NCBI RefSeq assembly: GCF_014649655.1
Contig: NZ_BMTL01000003.1
Coordinates: 124,001 to 188,000 of the forward strand
Length of the DNA stretch: 64,000 nt
Reading direction: 5' to 3'
Source: Streptomyces humidus
GTDB taxonomy: Bacteria > Actinomycetota > Actinomycetes > Streptomycetales > Streptomycetaceae
Shown here: positions 25,678 through 35,464 of the stretch, piece by piece
Position numbering within the stretch: the first letter of the stretch is position 1
Layout of the letters: every line of letters begins with the position of its first letter
Notes under the pieces: model-generated
Databases searched by the model: none
What the model saw: the letters and a program-made list of their open reading frames with translations, nothing else
Told to the model about the DNA's origin: nothing
Program-made: the position numbers and the translations under genes

Positions 25678-25783
25678 GGCGCACAGCCTCCCACAACCGC
25701 CAGGGCTCGCCCATCTGTTCGCACATCGACCGATGATGATGAAATGACAAGGAACGCGACATTCCCGCTCTAGGGTGTGCGGC

Positions 25784-26740
25784 ATGAAACGTGCCGCCGC
25801 CCTGGTCTGCGCCGCAGTGGCGTCGACGGTGTACCTGCTCACCCCCTCGCAGACCGCCCGACCCGCCCAGGACGCAGGCCCGGTGCAGCGCGAACGCCCC
25901 GCACAGGCCGACCGCCGTGCGCAGCCCGGACACCCCTCCCAGCCCGGACGACCCTCCCAGGCCGAACGGTCCGCGCCGGCCCGCCCCTCCGCACCGCCCG
26001 CCCGTCCGGCGGCCGGGGCGCCGGCGACCGCGCCCGGTCTGGCCGCCCCGGCGCAGAAGGAACTGGCCCAGCAGATCGTGGCCAGCGCGGAGAACGGCAC
26101 CCTGAACTGGCGCAGCGCGTACGGCTATGTCGAGGACATCGGGGACGGCCAGGGCTACACGGCGGGCCTGATCGGCTTCTGCACCGGCACCCACGATCTG
26201 CTCGCCCTCGTCGAGGGCTACACCCGCGCCCGTCCGGACAACGCGCTCGCCCCCTACCTGCCCGCCCTGCGCCGCGTCGACGGCACCGACTCGCACGAGG
26301 GTCTCGACCCCGGCTTCCCCGACGCCTGGCGCGCCGAGTCGCGGGTCCCGGCCTTCCGGGCCGCGCAGGACGCCGAGCGCGACCGCGTCTACTTCGATCC
26401 GGCGGTCCGTCGGGGCCGGGCCGACGGGCTGGGCGCGCTGGGCCAGTTCATCTACTACGACGCGCTGGTCTTCCACGGCCCCGGCACGGGCGCGACCAGC
26501 TTCGACGGCATCCGGGCCCGTGCGACGCGCCAGGCCCGCACCCCGGCCCAGGGCGGCGACGAGGCCGCCTACCTCGGCGCGTTCCTCGACGCCCGCCGCC
26601 GCGCGATGCTGATCCGGCACCCCGGCATCGACACCTCACGCGTCGACACCGCCCAGCGCCGCTTCCTGCGGGAGGGCAACCTCGACCTGCGTCCGCCACT
26701 GCGCTGGCAGGTGTACGGGGAGACGTTCCATGCGCCGTAG
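25784..26740 (+). CDS. secreted chitosanase, glycoside hydrolase family 46
   Basis: A 318-residue secreted endo-chitosanase that hydrolyses chitosan. A short signal peptide (KRAAALVCAAVASTVYLL) is followed by a long Pro/Ala/Gln/Arg-rich linker (about 25-85) with repeated QPGxPSQ-like units. The GH46 domain begins at QQIVASAENGT, whose Glu is the catalytic acid, followed by YVEDIGDGQGYTAGLIGFC, whose second Asp region holds the nucleophile-activating Asp. The linker is unusually long for the family and may span the cell wall or attach to it. ATG 25784 has a weak ribosome site. A strong hairpin lies 13 bp after the stop. Confidence 0.92.
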   Translation: MKRAAALVCAAVASTVYLLTPSQTARPAQDAGPVQRERPAQADRRAQPGHPSQPGRPSQAERSAPARPSAPPARPAAGAPATAPGLAAPAQKELAQQIVASAENGTLNWRSAYGYVEDIGDGQGYTAGLIGFCTGTHDLLALVEGYTRARPDNALAPYLPALRRVDGTDSHEGLDPGFPDAWRAESRVPAFRAAQDAERDRVYFDPAVRRGRADGLGALGQFIYYDALVFHGPGTGATSFDGIRARATRQARTPAQGGDEAAYLGAFLDARRRAMLIRHPGIDTSRVDTAQRRFLREGNLDLRPPLRWQVYGETFHAP

Positions 26741-26753
26741 CGGACGCCTCCGT

Positions 26754-26779
26754 CCCTGCGGACGCCTCCGTCCGCAGGG
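26754..26779 (+). terminator. hairpin terminator after the chitosanase gene
   Basis: A perfect 11-bp stem (CCCTGCGGACG with CGTCCGCAGGG) and 4-nt loop lie 13 bp past the stop. The left arm overlaps an 18-bp direct repeat (CGGACGCCTCCGTCC at 26741 and 26759). There is no U-tract. Confidence 0.75.
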
Positions 26780-26808
26780 TGCGCCCGGCCGGGGTGCGCC
26801 GGACATGC

Positions 26809-26851
26809 CGCGGCGCCTGCCGGTCCGGTCGGGGACATGGCAGGCGCCGCG
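26809..26851 (-). terminator. hairpin terminator after gltD
   Basis: A 13-bp stem (26809-26821 with 26839-26851) and 17-nt loop stand 54 nt beyond the gltD stop, between convergent genes. The long loop makes it weaker than the neighbouring hairpin. Confidence 0.55.
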
Positions 26852-26905
26852 TGGTGTTCCGCACGCCTTTGTACGGGACGCTCCGGGTTCCCCCGGGAGG
26901 GGGGA

Positions 26906-28369
26906 TCAGACCGTCAGCGAACGGTCCGTCGGGCGGATCGGGGCCGGCAGCTCGCTCGCGCCGGTCAGGAAGCGGTCGACTCCTCGGGCGGCCGAGCGGC
27001 CCTCCGCGATCGCCCACACGATGAGCGACTGGCCGCGGCCCGCGTCACCGGCGACGTACACGCCCGGCACGTTGGTCGCGAAGTCGGCGTCGCGGGCGAC
27101 GTTCCCGCGCTCGTCGAGCTCCAGGCCGAACTGCTCGACGAGACCGTTCTCGCGGTCCGTGCCGGTGAAGCCCATCGCCAGCGTCACCAGCTGGGCGGGG
27201 ATCTTGCGCTCCGTGCCCGGCTTCTGGGTCAACCTGCCCTCGACGAACTCGACCTCGGTGAGGTGCAGCCACTGGACGTTGCCGTCCTCGTCGCCCTCGA
27301 AGTGGGTGGTGGAGACGGAGTAGACCCGCTCGCCGCCCTCCTCGTGCGCGCTGGTGACCTTGTAGAGCATCGGGAAGGTCGGCCACGGCTGGGAGACCGC
27401 GTCCCGCTCGTCGCCCGGACGGGGCATGATCTCCAGCTGGGTGACCGAGGCCGCGCCCTGACGGTGGGCGGTGCCCACGCAGTCCGCGCCGGTGTCGCCG
27501 CCGCCGATGACGACGACGTGCTTGCCCTCGGCCGAGACCGGGGGCGCCACGAAGTCGCCCTCCTGCACCTTGTTGGCCAGCGGCAGGTACTCCATCGCCT
27601 GGTACACGCCCTTGAGCTCACGGCCGGGGACCGGCAGGTCGCGGGCGGTCGTGGCGCCGGCGGCGATGACGACGGCGTCGTAACGCTTCTTGAGGTCGGT
27701 CGCCTTGAGGTCGCGGCCGATCTCGATGCCGGTGCGGAAGCGGGTGCCCTCCGCGCGCATCTGCTCGATACGGCGGTTGATGTGCCGCTTCTCCATCTTG
27801 AACTCGGGGATGCCGTAACGGAGGAGGCCTCCGATGCGGTCCGCGCGCTCGTACACGGCGACGGTGTGACCGGCCCGGGTCAGCTGCTGGGCGGCGGCCA
27901 GGCCCGCCGGGCCCGAGCCGATGACCGCGACGGTCTTGCCGGACAGACGCTCGGGGGCCTGCGGGGCGACGTCACCGGTCTCCCACGCCTTGTCGATGAT
28001 CGAGACCTCGACGTTCTTGATGGTGACCGGCGGCTGGTTGATGCCGAGCACGCACGCCGACTCGCAGGGGGCCGGACACAGCCGCCCGGTGAACTCCGGG
28101 AAGTTGTTCGTGGCGTGCAGCCGCTCCGACGCCGCCGACCAGTCCTCACGGTAGGCGTAGTCGTTCCACTCGGGGATGAGGTTCCCCAGCGGACAGCCGT
28201 TGTGGCAGAACGGGATGCCGCAGTCCATGCACCGGCCGGCCTGCTTGCCGATGATCGGCAGCAGCGAACCGGGGACGTAGACCTCGTTCCAGTCCTTCAG
28301 ACGCACGTCGACGGGACGGGACCTGGCGACCTCGCGGCCGTGGTTCAGAAAGCCCTTCGGGTCAGCCAT
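26906..28369 (-). CDS. gltD: glutamate synthase small subunit
   Basis: A 487-residue beta subunit of NADPH-glutamate synthase, which feeds electrons from NADPH through FAD and Fe-S clusters to GltB. The N-terminal cysteine clusters [13 protein letters not shown] and CPAPCESAC bind 4Fe-4S centres; [13 protein letters not shown] (near 152) is the FAD site and [11 protein letters not shown] (near 290) the NADPH site. [19 protein letters not shown] near the C-terminus completes the oxidoreductase fold. The start overlaps the gltB stop by 8 bp. Length and order gltB-gltD are standard for actinobacteria. Confidence 0.96.
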   Translation of the reverse strand: MADPKGFLNHGREVARSRPVDVRLKDWNEVYVPGSLLPIIGKQAGRCMDCGIPFCHNGCPLGNLIPEWNDYAYREDWSAASERLHATNNFPEFTGRLCPAPCESACVLGINQPPVTIKNVEVSIIDKAWETGDVAPQAPERLSGKTVAVIGSGPAGLAAAQQLTRAGHTVAVYERADRIGGLLRYGIPEFKMEKRHINRRIEQMRAEGTRFRTGIEIGRDLKATDLKKRYDAVVIAAGATTARDLPVPGRELKGVYQAMEYLPLANKVQEGDFVAPPVSAEGKHVVVIGGGDTGADCVGTAHRQGAASVTQLEIMPRPGDERDAVSQPWPTFPMLYKVTSAHEEGGERVYSVSTTHFEGDEDGNVQWLHLTEVEFVEGRLTQKPGTERKIPAQLVTLAMGFTGTDRENGLVEQFGLELDERGNVARDADFATNVPGVYVAGDAGRGQSLIVWAIAEGRSAARGVDRFLTGASELPAPIRPTDRSLTV

Positions 28370-31300
28370 TGGTCGCCGCCTCCATCATCTTCTCGGTGAT
28401 CTCGGACTCGGAGAGTCCCGCCTGCTCGGCGGCGTCCTTGGCGGCGAGCACTGCCTTGTAAGCACTAGGGATGATCTTGCTGAAGCGCTCTGCCGCCACG
28501 TCCCAGTCGGCCAGCAGCTTCTCGGCGACCGTGGAACCGGTCTCCTCGGCATGGCGGCGCACCACGTCGTGCAGCCACTGCTTGTCCGCGTCGTCCGGCG
28601 TCTCGACGGCGGCGAGGTTGCCCGCGTTGACGTTGTCGCGGTTCAGGTCGATCACGTAGGCGATGCCGCCGGACATGCCGGCCGCGAAGTTGCGGCCCGT
28701 CTCACCGAGGACCACCGCGCGGCCGCCGGTCATGTACTCGCAGCCGTGGTCGCCCACGCCCTCGGAGACGACCGTCGCGCCGGAGTTGCGGACGCAGAAC
28801 CGCTCGCCGGTGCGGCCGCGCAGGAACAGCTCGCCGCCGGTCGCGCCGTAGGCGATGGTGTTGCCGGCGATCGTGGAGTACTCGGCGAGGTGGTCGGCGC
28901 CCCGGTCGGGACGGACGATCACCCGGCCGCCGGAGAGGCCCTTGCCGACGTAGTCGTTGGCGTCGCCCTCCAGGCGCAGCGTGACGCCGCGCGGGAGGAA
29001 GGCTCCGAAGGACTGGCCGGCGGAGCCGGTGAAGGTGATGTCGATGGTGTCGTCGGGCAGGCCCGCGCCGCCGAACCGCTTGGTCACCTCGTGGCCGAGC
29101 ATGGTGCCGACCGTGCGGTTGATGTTGCGGATGGAGACCTGGGCGCGCACCGGCTGGGCGCCGTTGGCGGAGTCCGCGGCGAGGGCGTCGGCGGCGAGCT
29201 TGATCAGCTCGTTGTCGAGCGCCTTCTCCAGGCCGTGGTCCTGGGCGACGACCTGGTGCAGGGCGGCGCCCTCGGGCAGGGCGGGCACGTGGAACAGCGG
29301 GGCCAGGTTCAGGCCCTGTGCCTTCCAGTGGTCGACGGCGCGCTCGACGTCGAGGACCTCGGCGTGGCCGACGGCCTCCTCGATCGAGCGGAAGCCCAGC
29401 TCGGCCAGCAGCTCGCGGACCTCTTCGGCGATGAAGCGGAAGAAGTTGACGACGTACTCGGCCTTGCCGGCGAAGCGGTCGCGCAGCACCGGGTTCTGGG
29501 TGGCGATGCCGACAGGACAGGTGTCCAGGTGGCAGACGCGCATCATGACGCAGCCGGAGACGACGAGGGGGGCGGTCGCGAAACCGAACTCCTCGGCTCC
29601 GAGCAGCGCGGCGATGATCACGTCACGGCCGGTCTTGAGCTGGCCGTCGGTCTGGACCACGATCCGGTCGCGCAGGCCGTTGAGCAGCAGGGTCTGCTGG
29701 GTCTCGGCGAGGCCGAGCTCCCAGGGGCCGCCCGCGTGCTTGAGCGAGGTGAGCGGGGAGGCGCCGGTGCCGCCGTCGTGGCCGGAGATGAGCACGACGT
29801 CCGCGTGCGCCTTGGACACGCCCGCGGCGACCGTGCCGACGCCGACCTCCGAGACCAGCTTCACGTGGATCCGCGCCCGCGGATTCGCGTTCTTCAGGTC
29901 GTGGATCAGCTGGGCCAGGTCCTCGATGGAGTAGATGTCGTGGTGCGGCGGCGGGGAGATCAGGCCGACGCCCGGGGTCGAGTGCCGGGTCTTGGCGACC
30001 CACGGGTAGACCTTGTGGCCGGGCAGCTGGCCGCCCTCGCCGGGCTTGGCGCCCTGGGCCATCTTGATCTGGATGTCGTCGGCGTTGACCAGGTACTCGG
30101 AGGTCACGCCGAAGCGGCCGGAGGCGACCTGCTTGATGCTGGAGCGGCGCGCCGGGTCGTACAGGCGCTCCGGGTCCTCGCCGCCCTCACCGGTGTTGGA
30201 CTTGCCGCCCAGCTGGTTCATGGCGATGGCGAGGGTCTCGTGCGCCTCCTGGGAGATGGAGCCGTACGACATGGCGCCGGTGGAGAAGCGCTTGACGATC
30301 TCGGAGACCGGCTCGACCTCGTCGAGGGGGATCGACGGGCGGTCGGACTTGAGGCCGAAGAGGCCGCGCAGCGTCATGAGGCGCTCGGACTGCTCGTTCA
30401 CGCGGTCCGTGTACTTCTTGAAGATGTCGTAGCGGGCCGTGCGCGTGGAGTGCTGGAGGCGGAAGACCGTCTCGGGGTCGAACAGGTGCGGCTCGCCCTC
30501 GCGGCGCCACTGGTACTCGCCGCCTATGTCCAGCGCGCGGTGCGCCGGCGCGATGCCGGAGGCCGGGTAGGCCTTGGCGTGGCGGGCGGCGACCTCCTTG
30601 GCGACGACGTCGATGCCGACGCCGCCGATCTTGGTGGCGGTGCCGCTGAAGTACCGGTCGACGAAGGCGTCGTCGAGACCGACGGCCTCGAAGACCTGGG
30701 CGCCGCGGTAGGAGGCGACGGTCGAGATGCCCATCTTGGACATGACCTTCAGGACGCCCTTGCCGAGCGCGTAGATCAGGTTGCGGATCGCCTGCTCGGG
30801 CTCCATGCCGTCGAGGAAGGTGCCCGCGCGCAGCAGGTCCTCGACCGACTCCATGGCGAGGTAGGGGTTGACGGCGGCGGCGCCGAACCCGATCAGCAGG
30901 GCGACGTGGTGGACCTCGCGGACGTCGCCGGCCTCGACCAGCAGGCCCACCTGGGTGCGCTGCTTGGTGCGGATGAGGTGGTGGTGGACGGCCGAGGTGA
31001 GCAGCAGCGAGGGGATCGGCGCGTGCTCGGCGTCGGAGTGGCGGTCGGACAGGACGATGAGCCGGGCGCCGTTGTCGATGGCGGCGTCGGCCTCGGCGCA
31101 GATCTCGTCGATCCGCGCGGCCAGCGCCTCGCCGCCGCCGTGCACCCGGTACAGGCCGGAGAGCGTGGTGGCCTTGAAGCCGGGCATGTCGCCGTCGGCG
31201 TTGATGTGGATGAGCTTGGCGAGCTCGTCGTTGTCGATCACCGGGAACGGCAGGGTGACCGAGCGACAGGACGCGGCGGTGGGTTCCAGCAGGTTGCCCT

Positions 31301-32984
31301 CGGGGCCCAGGGAGGAGCGCAGCGAGGTGACGAGCTCCTCGCGGATGGCGTCCAGCGGCGGGTTGGTGACCTGCGCGAACAGCTGCGTGAAGTAGTCGAA
31401 CAGCAGGCGGGGGCGGGCGGAGAGCGCGGCGATCGGCGAGTCCGTGCCCATGGAGCCGAGGGGCTCGCCGGCGGTCTTGGCCATCGGCGCGAGGATGATG
31501 CGCAGCTCTTCCTCGGTGTAGCCGAAGGTCTGCTGGCGGCGGGTGACCGAGGCGTGGGTGTGCACGATGTGCTCGCGCTCGGGCAGGTCGACCAGCTCGA
31601 TCTCGCCGGCTTCCAGCCACTCGGCGTAGGGGTTCTCGGCGGCGAGCTGCGCCTTGATCTCGTCGTCCTCGATGATGCGGTGCTCGGCGGTGTCGACGAG
31701 GAACATGCGGCCGGGCTGCAGGCGTCCCTTGCGGACGACCTTGGCCGGGTCGATGTCGAGGACGCCGACCTCGGAGCCGAGGACGACGAGGCCGTCGTCG
31801 GTGACCCAGTAGCGGCCGGGGCGCAGACCGTTGCGGTCGAGCACGGCGCCGACCTGGACGCCGTCGGTGAAGGTGACGCAGGCCGGGCCGTCCCAGGGCT
31901 CCATGAGCGTGGAGTGGAACTGGTAGAAGGCGCGCCGGGCCGGGTCCATGGAGTCGTGGTTCTCCCACGCCTCCGGGATCATCATCAGCACGGAGTGCGG
32001 CAGCGAGCGGCCGCCGAGGTGGAGCAGCTCGAGCACCTCGTCGAAGGACGCCGAGTCGGAGGCGTCCGGCGTGCACACCGGGAAGATCCGCTCGATGGCC
32101 GTCTTGTCGGAGCCGTCGTGTCCGGCGCCGGCGGGGCCGAACAGGTCCGAGCCCAGCTGGGACTCGCGGGCGCGCATCCAGTTGCGGTTGCCCTTGACGG
32201 TGTTGATCTCGCCGTTGTGCGCGACGAAGCGGTAGGGGTGCGCGAGCGGCCACGAGGGGAAGGTGTTCGTGGAGAAGCGCGAGTGGACGAGCGACACGGC
32301 CGAGGCGAAGCGGCGGTCGGACAGGTCCGGGAAGAAGGGCTCCAGCTGGCCGGTGGTCAGCATGCCCTTGTAGACGATGGTCCGCGCGGAGAGCGACGGG
32401 AAGTACACGCCGGCCTCGCGCTCGGCGCGCTTGCGCAGCACGAACGCCTTGCGGTCGAGGTCGATGCCCTGCGACCGGCCGTCGGTGACGAAGACCTGGC
32501 GGAACGCGGGCATCGTCGAGCGGGCGGTGGCGCCCAGCAGTTCGGGGGCGACCGGCACCTCGCGCCAGCCGAGGACGGTGAGGCCCTCCTCGCCGGCGAT
32601 CGTGTCGATCTGCGCGACCGTGTCCGCCATGCCTTCCTCGGGGAGGAAGGCGATGCCGACGGCGTAGTGGCCGGCCTCGGGGAGCTCGAATCCGGCGACC
32701 TCGCGGAAGAAGGCGTCCGGGACCTGGGTCAGGATGCCCGCGCCGTCGCCGGAGTCCGGCTCGGAGCCGGTGGCGCCGCGGTGTTCGAGGTTGCGCAGAA
32801 CGGTGAGCGCCTGCTCGACCAGCGCATGGCTCGCCTCGCCGGTGAGGGTGGCCACGAATCCGACGCCACAGGCGTCGTGCTCGTTGCGGGGGTCGTACAT
32901 ACCCTGCGCGGCAGGGCGAGCATCCATGAAGGACCAGTTCTGGCCATTCGCGGAATGCTGGGACGGCTGGCGCGGCGTACGCAT
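28362..32984 (-). CDS. gltB: glutamate synthase large subunit
   Basis: A 1540-residue alpha subunit that makes two glutamates from glutamine and 2-oxoglutarate. The N-terminal glutaminase nucleophile is Cys39 in DACGVGF, so a 38-residue propeptide should be cleaved. The FMN synthase domain contains [10 protein letters not shown] and [20 protein letters not shown], and the 3Fe-4S cluster is [12 protein letters not shown]. The C-terminal GXGXG beta-helix ([13 protein letters not shown] region to the end) is complete. ATG 32984 (MRTPRQPS) is chosen for ACGGGAGA 6 bp upstream; earlier in-frame codons lack a ribosome site. A GlnR-like half-box lies upstream. Confidence 0.95.
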   Translation of the reverse strand: MRTPRQPSQHSANGQNWSFMDARPAAQGMYDPRNEHDACGVGFVATLTGEASHALVEQALTVLRNLEHRGATGSEPDSGDGAGILTQVPDAFFREVAGFELPEAGHYAVGIAFLPEEGMADTVAQIDTIAGEEGLTVLGWREVPVAPELLGATARSTMPAFRQVFVTDGRSQGIDLDRKAFVLRKRAEREAGVYFPSLSARTIVYKGMLTTGQLEPFFPDLSDRRFASAVSLVHSRFSTNTFPSWPLAHPYRFVAHNGEINTVKGNRNWMRARESQLGSDLFGPAGAGHDGSDKTAIERIFPVCTPDASDSASFDEVLELLHLGGRSLPHSVLMMIPEAWENHDSMDPARRAFYQFHSTLMEPWDGPACVTFTDGVQVGAVLDRNGLRPGRYWVTDDGLVVLGSEVGVLDIDPAKVVRKGRLQPGRMFLVDTAEHRIIEDDEIKAQLAAENPYAEWLEAGEIELVDLPEREHIVHTHASVTRRQQTFGYTEEELRIILAPMAKTAGEPLGSMGTDSPIAALSARPRLLFDYFTQLFAQVTNPPLDAIREELVTSLRSSLGPEGNLLEPTAASCRSVTLPFPVIDNDELAKLIHINADGDMPGFKATTLSGLYRVHGGGEALAARIDEICAEADAAIDNGARLIVLSDRHSDAEHAPIPSLLLTSAVHHHLIRTKQRTQVGLLVEAGDVREVHHVALLIGFGAAAVNPYLAMESVEDLLRAGTFLDGMEPEQAIRNLIYALGKGVLKVMSKMGISTVASYRGAQVFEAVGLDDAFVDRYFSGTATKIGGVGIDVVAKEVAARHAKAYPASGIAPAHRALDIGGEYQWRREGEPHLFDPETVFRLQHSTRTARYDIFKKYTDRVNEQSERLMTLRGLFGLKSDRPSIPLDEVEPVSEIVKRFSTGAMSYGSISQEAHETLAIAMNQLGGKSNTGEGGEDPERLYDPARRSSIKQVASGRFGVTSEYLVNADDIQIKMAQGAKPGEGGQLPGHKVYPWVAKTRHSTPGVGLISPPPHHDIYSIEDLAQLIHDLKNANPRARIHVKLVSEVGVGTVAAGVSKAHADVVLISGHDGGTGASPLTSLKHAGGPWELGLAETQQTLLLNGLRDRIVVQTDGQLKTGRDVIIAALLGAEEFGFATAPLVVSGCVMMRVCHLDTCPVGIATQNPVLRDRFAGKAEYVVNFFRFIAEEVRELLAELGFRSIEEAVGHAEVLDVERAVDHWKAQGLNLAPLFHVPALPEGAALHQVVAQDHGLEKALDNELIKLAADALAADSANGAQPVRAQVSIRNINRTVGTMLGHEVTKRFGGAGLPDDTIDITFTGSAGQSFGAFLPRGVTLRLEGDANDYVGKGLSGGRVIVRPDRGADHLAEYSTIAGNTIAYGATGGELFLRGRTGERFCVRNSGATVVSEGVGDHGCEYMTGGRAVVLGETGRNFAAGMSGGIAYVIDLNRDNVNAGNLAAVETPDDADKQWLHDVVRRHAEETGSTVAEKLLADWDVAAERFSKIIPSAYKAVLAAKDAAEQAGLSESEITEKMMEAATNG

Positions 32985-33368
32985 CGGCTCTCCCGTCGTC
33001 GTCTCAAGTGGCATGTCTGCTGGCGAAGGGACGACGTTGGCCCTCTGCGTAACGCAAAATTTCGTGCAGGTTACATGATGGAGCGGTTCTCGGGAACCGG
33101 ATACTCCGTTCCAGCATGCGGACGCCACGGGCCGGCGGCGGGATACCCCGGACGTGGCTGAAAAGTATGTGGGGACCGGACGGGAGGAGATCGATCAGAT
33201 CGCGGCCCGCCGGGCCGGAAGGGGGCGGAGGGAGCGGCGTCACCCACCCCGCGAGTGCGCCGCAGGCGTCATTGCCCACAGCGCTTACGGCTCTTGCCCG
33301 CTGTCCGTGCAGCCGAAACCAGTCGGTAACAACTATTTATACGGCCTGTCGCATACATGCGATCCGAT
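32985..33368 (-). promoter_or_regulatory. gltB upstream region with a GlnR-like site (33049-33074)
   Basis: This 384-bp gap precedes gltB and holds no gene. On the minus strand GTAAC-n6-GAAAT (33059-33074) matches the a-site/b-site pattern of actinomycete GlnR boxes (gTnAc-n6-GaAAc), followed by another GTTAC (33049-33053) after 5 bp, about 65-90 bp before the start codon. The rest, 33080-33368, shows nothing I can name. Confidence 0.4.
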
Positions 33369-34100
33369 CTATCCTACGGCCGTTCCGAACAAGCCGCCCA
33401 GGGCGTACGTCACACCGGCCGCCGCGCCGCCGAGGACGAGCTGCCGCAGCCCGCTGAACCACCAGGTCCGCGCGGTCACCCGGGCCACCACGGCGCCGCA
33501 GCCGAACAGCCCGGCGAGCGCGAGCAGGACGGCCGGCCACAGCGAGGCGGCCCCCAGCAGATAGGGCAGCACGGGCAGCAGCGCACCGAGGGCGAACGCC
33601 CCGAAGCTGGACACGGCCGCGATCAGCGGCGAGGGCAGGTCGGAGGGGTCGATGCCCAGTTCCTCGCGGGCGTGTATCTCCAGCGCCTGCTCCGGGTCGC
33701 GGGAGAGCTGCTGCGCGACCTGCCGCGCCAGCGCGGGCTCGACGCCCCGCGACTCGTACAGCGCGGCGAGCTCGGCCTCCTCGTCCTGCGGGTGCTTCCT
33801 CAGCTCCCGCCGCTCCACGTCCAGCTCGGCCTCGACGAGTTCACGCTGCGAGGCGACGGAGGTGTACTCGCCGGCGGCCATGGAGAAGGCGCCGGCGGCC
33901 AGCCCCGCGAGACCGGTGATGACGATGGTCTGCTGGCCGACCGATCCGCCGGCGACGCCGGTCATCAGGGCGAGGTTCGAGACCAGACCGTCCATCGCGC
34001 CGAACACCGCGGGGCGCAGCCAGCCACCGTTGACGTCCCGATGGGTGTGGTTGTCGCGGTGCGCCTCGTGCAGCGACGCCTCGGTCTCGATGATGGCCAT
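33369..34100 (-). CDS. VIT1/CCC1-family metal transporter
   Basis: A 243-residue integral membrane protein of the vacuolar iron transporter family, expected to export or sequester Fe2+ or Mn2+. The first helix carries WLRPAVFGAMDGLVSNLALM, the second GLAGLAAGAFSMAAGEYTSV, followed by a charged cytoplasmic segment (about 85-155, with repeated Glu/Arg) that binds metal in plant VIT1, and three C-terminal helices. The acidic and Met residues in GAFSMAAGEY are typical metal ligands. An iron-box-like palindrome stands 24 bp before the start, suggesting DmdR/IdeR control. It is monocistronic. Confidence 0.88.
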   Translation of the reverse strand: MAIIETEASLHEAHRDNHTHRDVNGGWLRPAVFGAMDGLVSNLALMTGVAGGSVGQQTIVITGLAGLAAGAFSMAAGEYTSVASQRELVEAELDVERRELRKHPQDEEAELAALYESRGVEPALARQVAQQLSRDPEQALEIHAREELGIDPSDLPSPLIAAVSSFGAFALGALLPVLPYLLGAASLWPAVLLALAGLFGCGAVVARVTARTWWFSGLRQLVLGGAAAGVTYALGGLFGTAVG

Positions 34101-34124
34101 GAAGATCCCCCTGGGACGGAAAAG

Positions 34125-34149
34125 ATAGCTAAGCCAAAGCTAACTTTGG
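34125..34149. promoter_or_regulatory. iron-box-like and palindromic site upstream of the VIT-family gene
   Basis: On the minus strand TTAGCTTTGGCTTAGCTAT (34125-34143) matches the DmdR/IdeR iron box TTAGGTTAGGCTAACCTAA at 14 of 19 positions. It overlaps a perfect palindrome CCAAAG-CTAA-CTTTGG (34134-34149). Both lie 24-49 bp upstream of the metal transporter start. Confidence 0.5.
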
Positions 34150-34381
34150 ACACGTTCTAATTTGTGACAACCCAAAAGTACGCGGAAGGATTCCCGGTCG
34201 CCAGCAAGGAAAGGCTCGGCTAACCTGCGGCTTTACCCTCGTTCGCTCATCCGAGAAGCACTCCGCACAGATGTCGACCGGGTGACATGAGCGCATTTCA
34301 GGCTCAGGTCAACCGCCGACGGTGGGACACATCCGCAGACGGCTCCGCGCCCGTGCGGACCCCCCGGAGGAGAGGCCGCCC

Positions 34382-35464
34382 ATGCCGACGATCCGTGACA
34401 GAGCCCGCGGCGCCCTGCTCGGCCTGGCCGTGGGGGACGCTCTGGGCGCACCCGCGGAGAACATGAAGCCCTCCGAGATCCGCGCCCGCTGGGGCCGCAT
34501 CACCGGGTACGTCACCGACAGGCCGGCCGGCACCGACGACACCGAGTACGCGATCTTCTCCGGGCTGCTGCTGGCCCGCCATGGCTCGGCGCTCACCGCG
34601 GCGCATGTCGAGTCGGCCTGGCACCAGTGGATCGCCGACCTCGACGAGGGACCCTTCCGCGGCGCCGGCTTCAGCGAACGCGGCACCCTGGAGAACCTCC
34701 GCCGGGGCCTGGCGGCGCCGATCTCCGCCCAGCACCGGCACGCCTGGAGCGACGGCCTGGCCATGCGCGCGGCGCCCTTCGGCGTCTTCGCCGCGGGCCG
34801 CCCGGCCGAAGCGGCCCGGCTGGTCGCCGTCGACGGCTCGGTGAGCCACGACGGCGAGGGCATCCACGGCGGGCAGGCGGTCGCGGCGGGGGTGGCGGCG
34901 GCCATGGCCGGTGCGCCGACGGCCGCCGTGGTGGCCTCGGCCCTGGCGGTCGTCCCCGAGGACTCCTGGACGGCGCGCTCCCTGCGCCGGGCGGTGGCGG
35001 TGGCCCACCGCGGCGAACGGGCGGTCCGCCGCGCGGTCGTCATCGGCGGCTACCCGTGGACCGACCTCGCCCCCGAGGCGGTCGCCCTCGCCTTCGGCGC
35101 GTACGCGGCGGCCGACGGCGACTTCCGCGAAGCCGTCCTCACGGCGGTGAACATGGGCCGCGACGCGGACACCACGGCGGCGGTGGCGGGCGCCCTGGCC
35201 GGCGCGGCGAGAGGAATCGAGGCGATCCCGCCGGACTGGGCGGCGGCGATCGGCCCGGCCCGGGGAAGCTGCCTGCCCTCCATGGCAGGGCACCACGTCC
35301 TGGACGTGGCGGAACTGCTGGTGCCCGAAGAAGGCGGCAAGTGGGGCGAGGGAGTGGTCGTGGAGGAGCTCGTGCCGAGCCTGATGGGCCTCGGCCGGCC
35401 CCCCGCCCCCGACCCGGCCGCCTTCGCCCTGGCGGCCAACGACACCGCGGAGGCGGCCGAATGA
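34382..35464 (+). CDS. ADP-ribosylglycohydrolase family protein 1 (ARH/DraG fold)
   Basis: A 360-residue all-helical protein of the ARH family, which cleaves ADP-ribosyl or related N-glycosidic bonds with two Mg2+ ions. Motifs are GLAVGDALGAPAE at 14-26, the metal site GTDDTEYA with Asp52-Asp53-Thr54, and MGRDADTTAAVAGALAG near 258-274 with Asp261 and Asp263. All ligands look intact. ATG 34382 has GGAGAGG upstream; the longer frame is not needed. It is the first gene of a seven-gene operon, coupled by ATGA to ARH2. The natural substrate (protein, DNA, nucleotide or nucleoside) cannot be read from sequence. Confidence 0.85.
   Translation: MPTIRDRARGALLGLAVGDALGAPAENMKPSEIRARWGRITGYVTDRPAGTDDTEYAIFSGLLLARHGSALTAAHVESAWHQWIADLDEGPFRGAGFSERGTLENLRRGLAAPISAQHRHAWSDGLAMRAAPFGVFAAGRPAEAARLVAVDGSVSHDGEGIHGGQAVAAGVAAAMAGAPTAAVVASALAVVPEDSWTARSLRRAVAVAHRGERAVRRAVVIGGYPWTDLAPEAVALAFGAYAAADGDFREAVLTAVNMGRDADTTAAVAGALAGAARGIEAIPPDWAAAIGPARGSCLPSMAGHHVLDVAELLVPEEGGKWGEGVVVEELVPSLMGLGRPPAPDPAAFALAANDTAEAAE

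Noticed and set aside
28551..33161. 1536-aa open frame on the plus strand
   Set aside because: It is the antisense frame of gltB, kept open by GC-rich third positions; the translation is Ala/Gly/Val/Asp/Leu-rich with no family motif.
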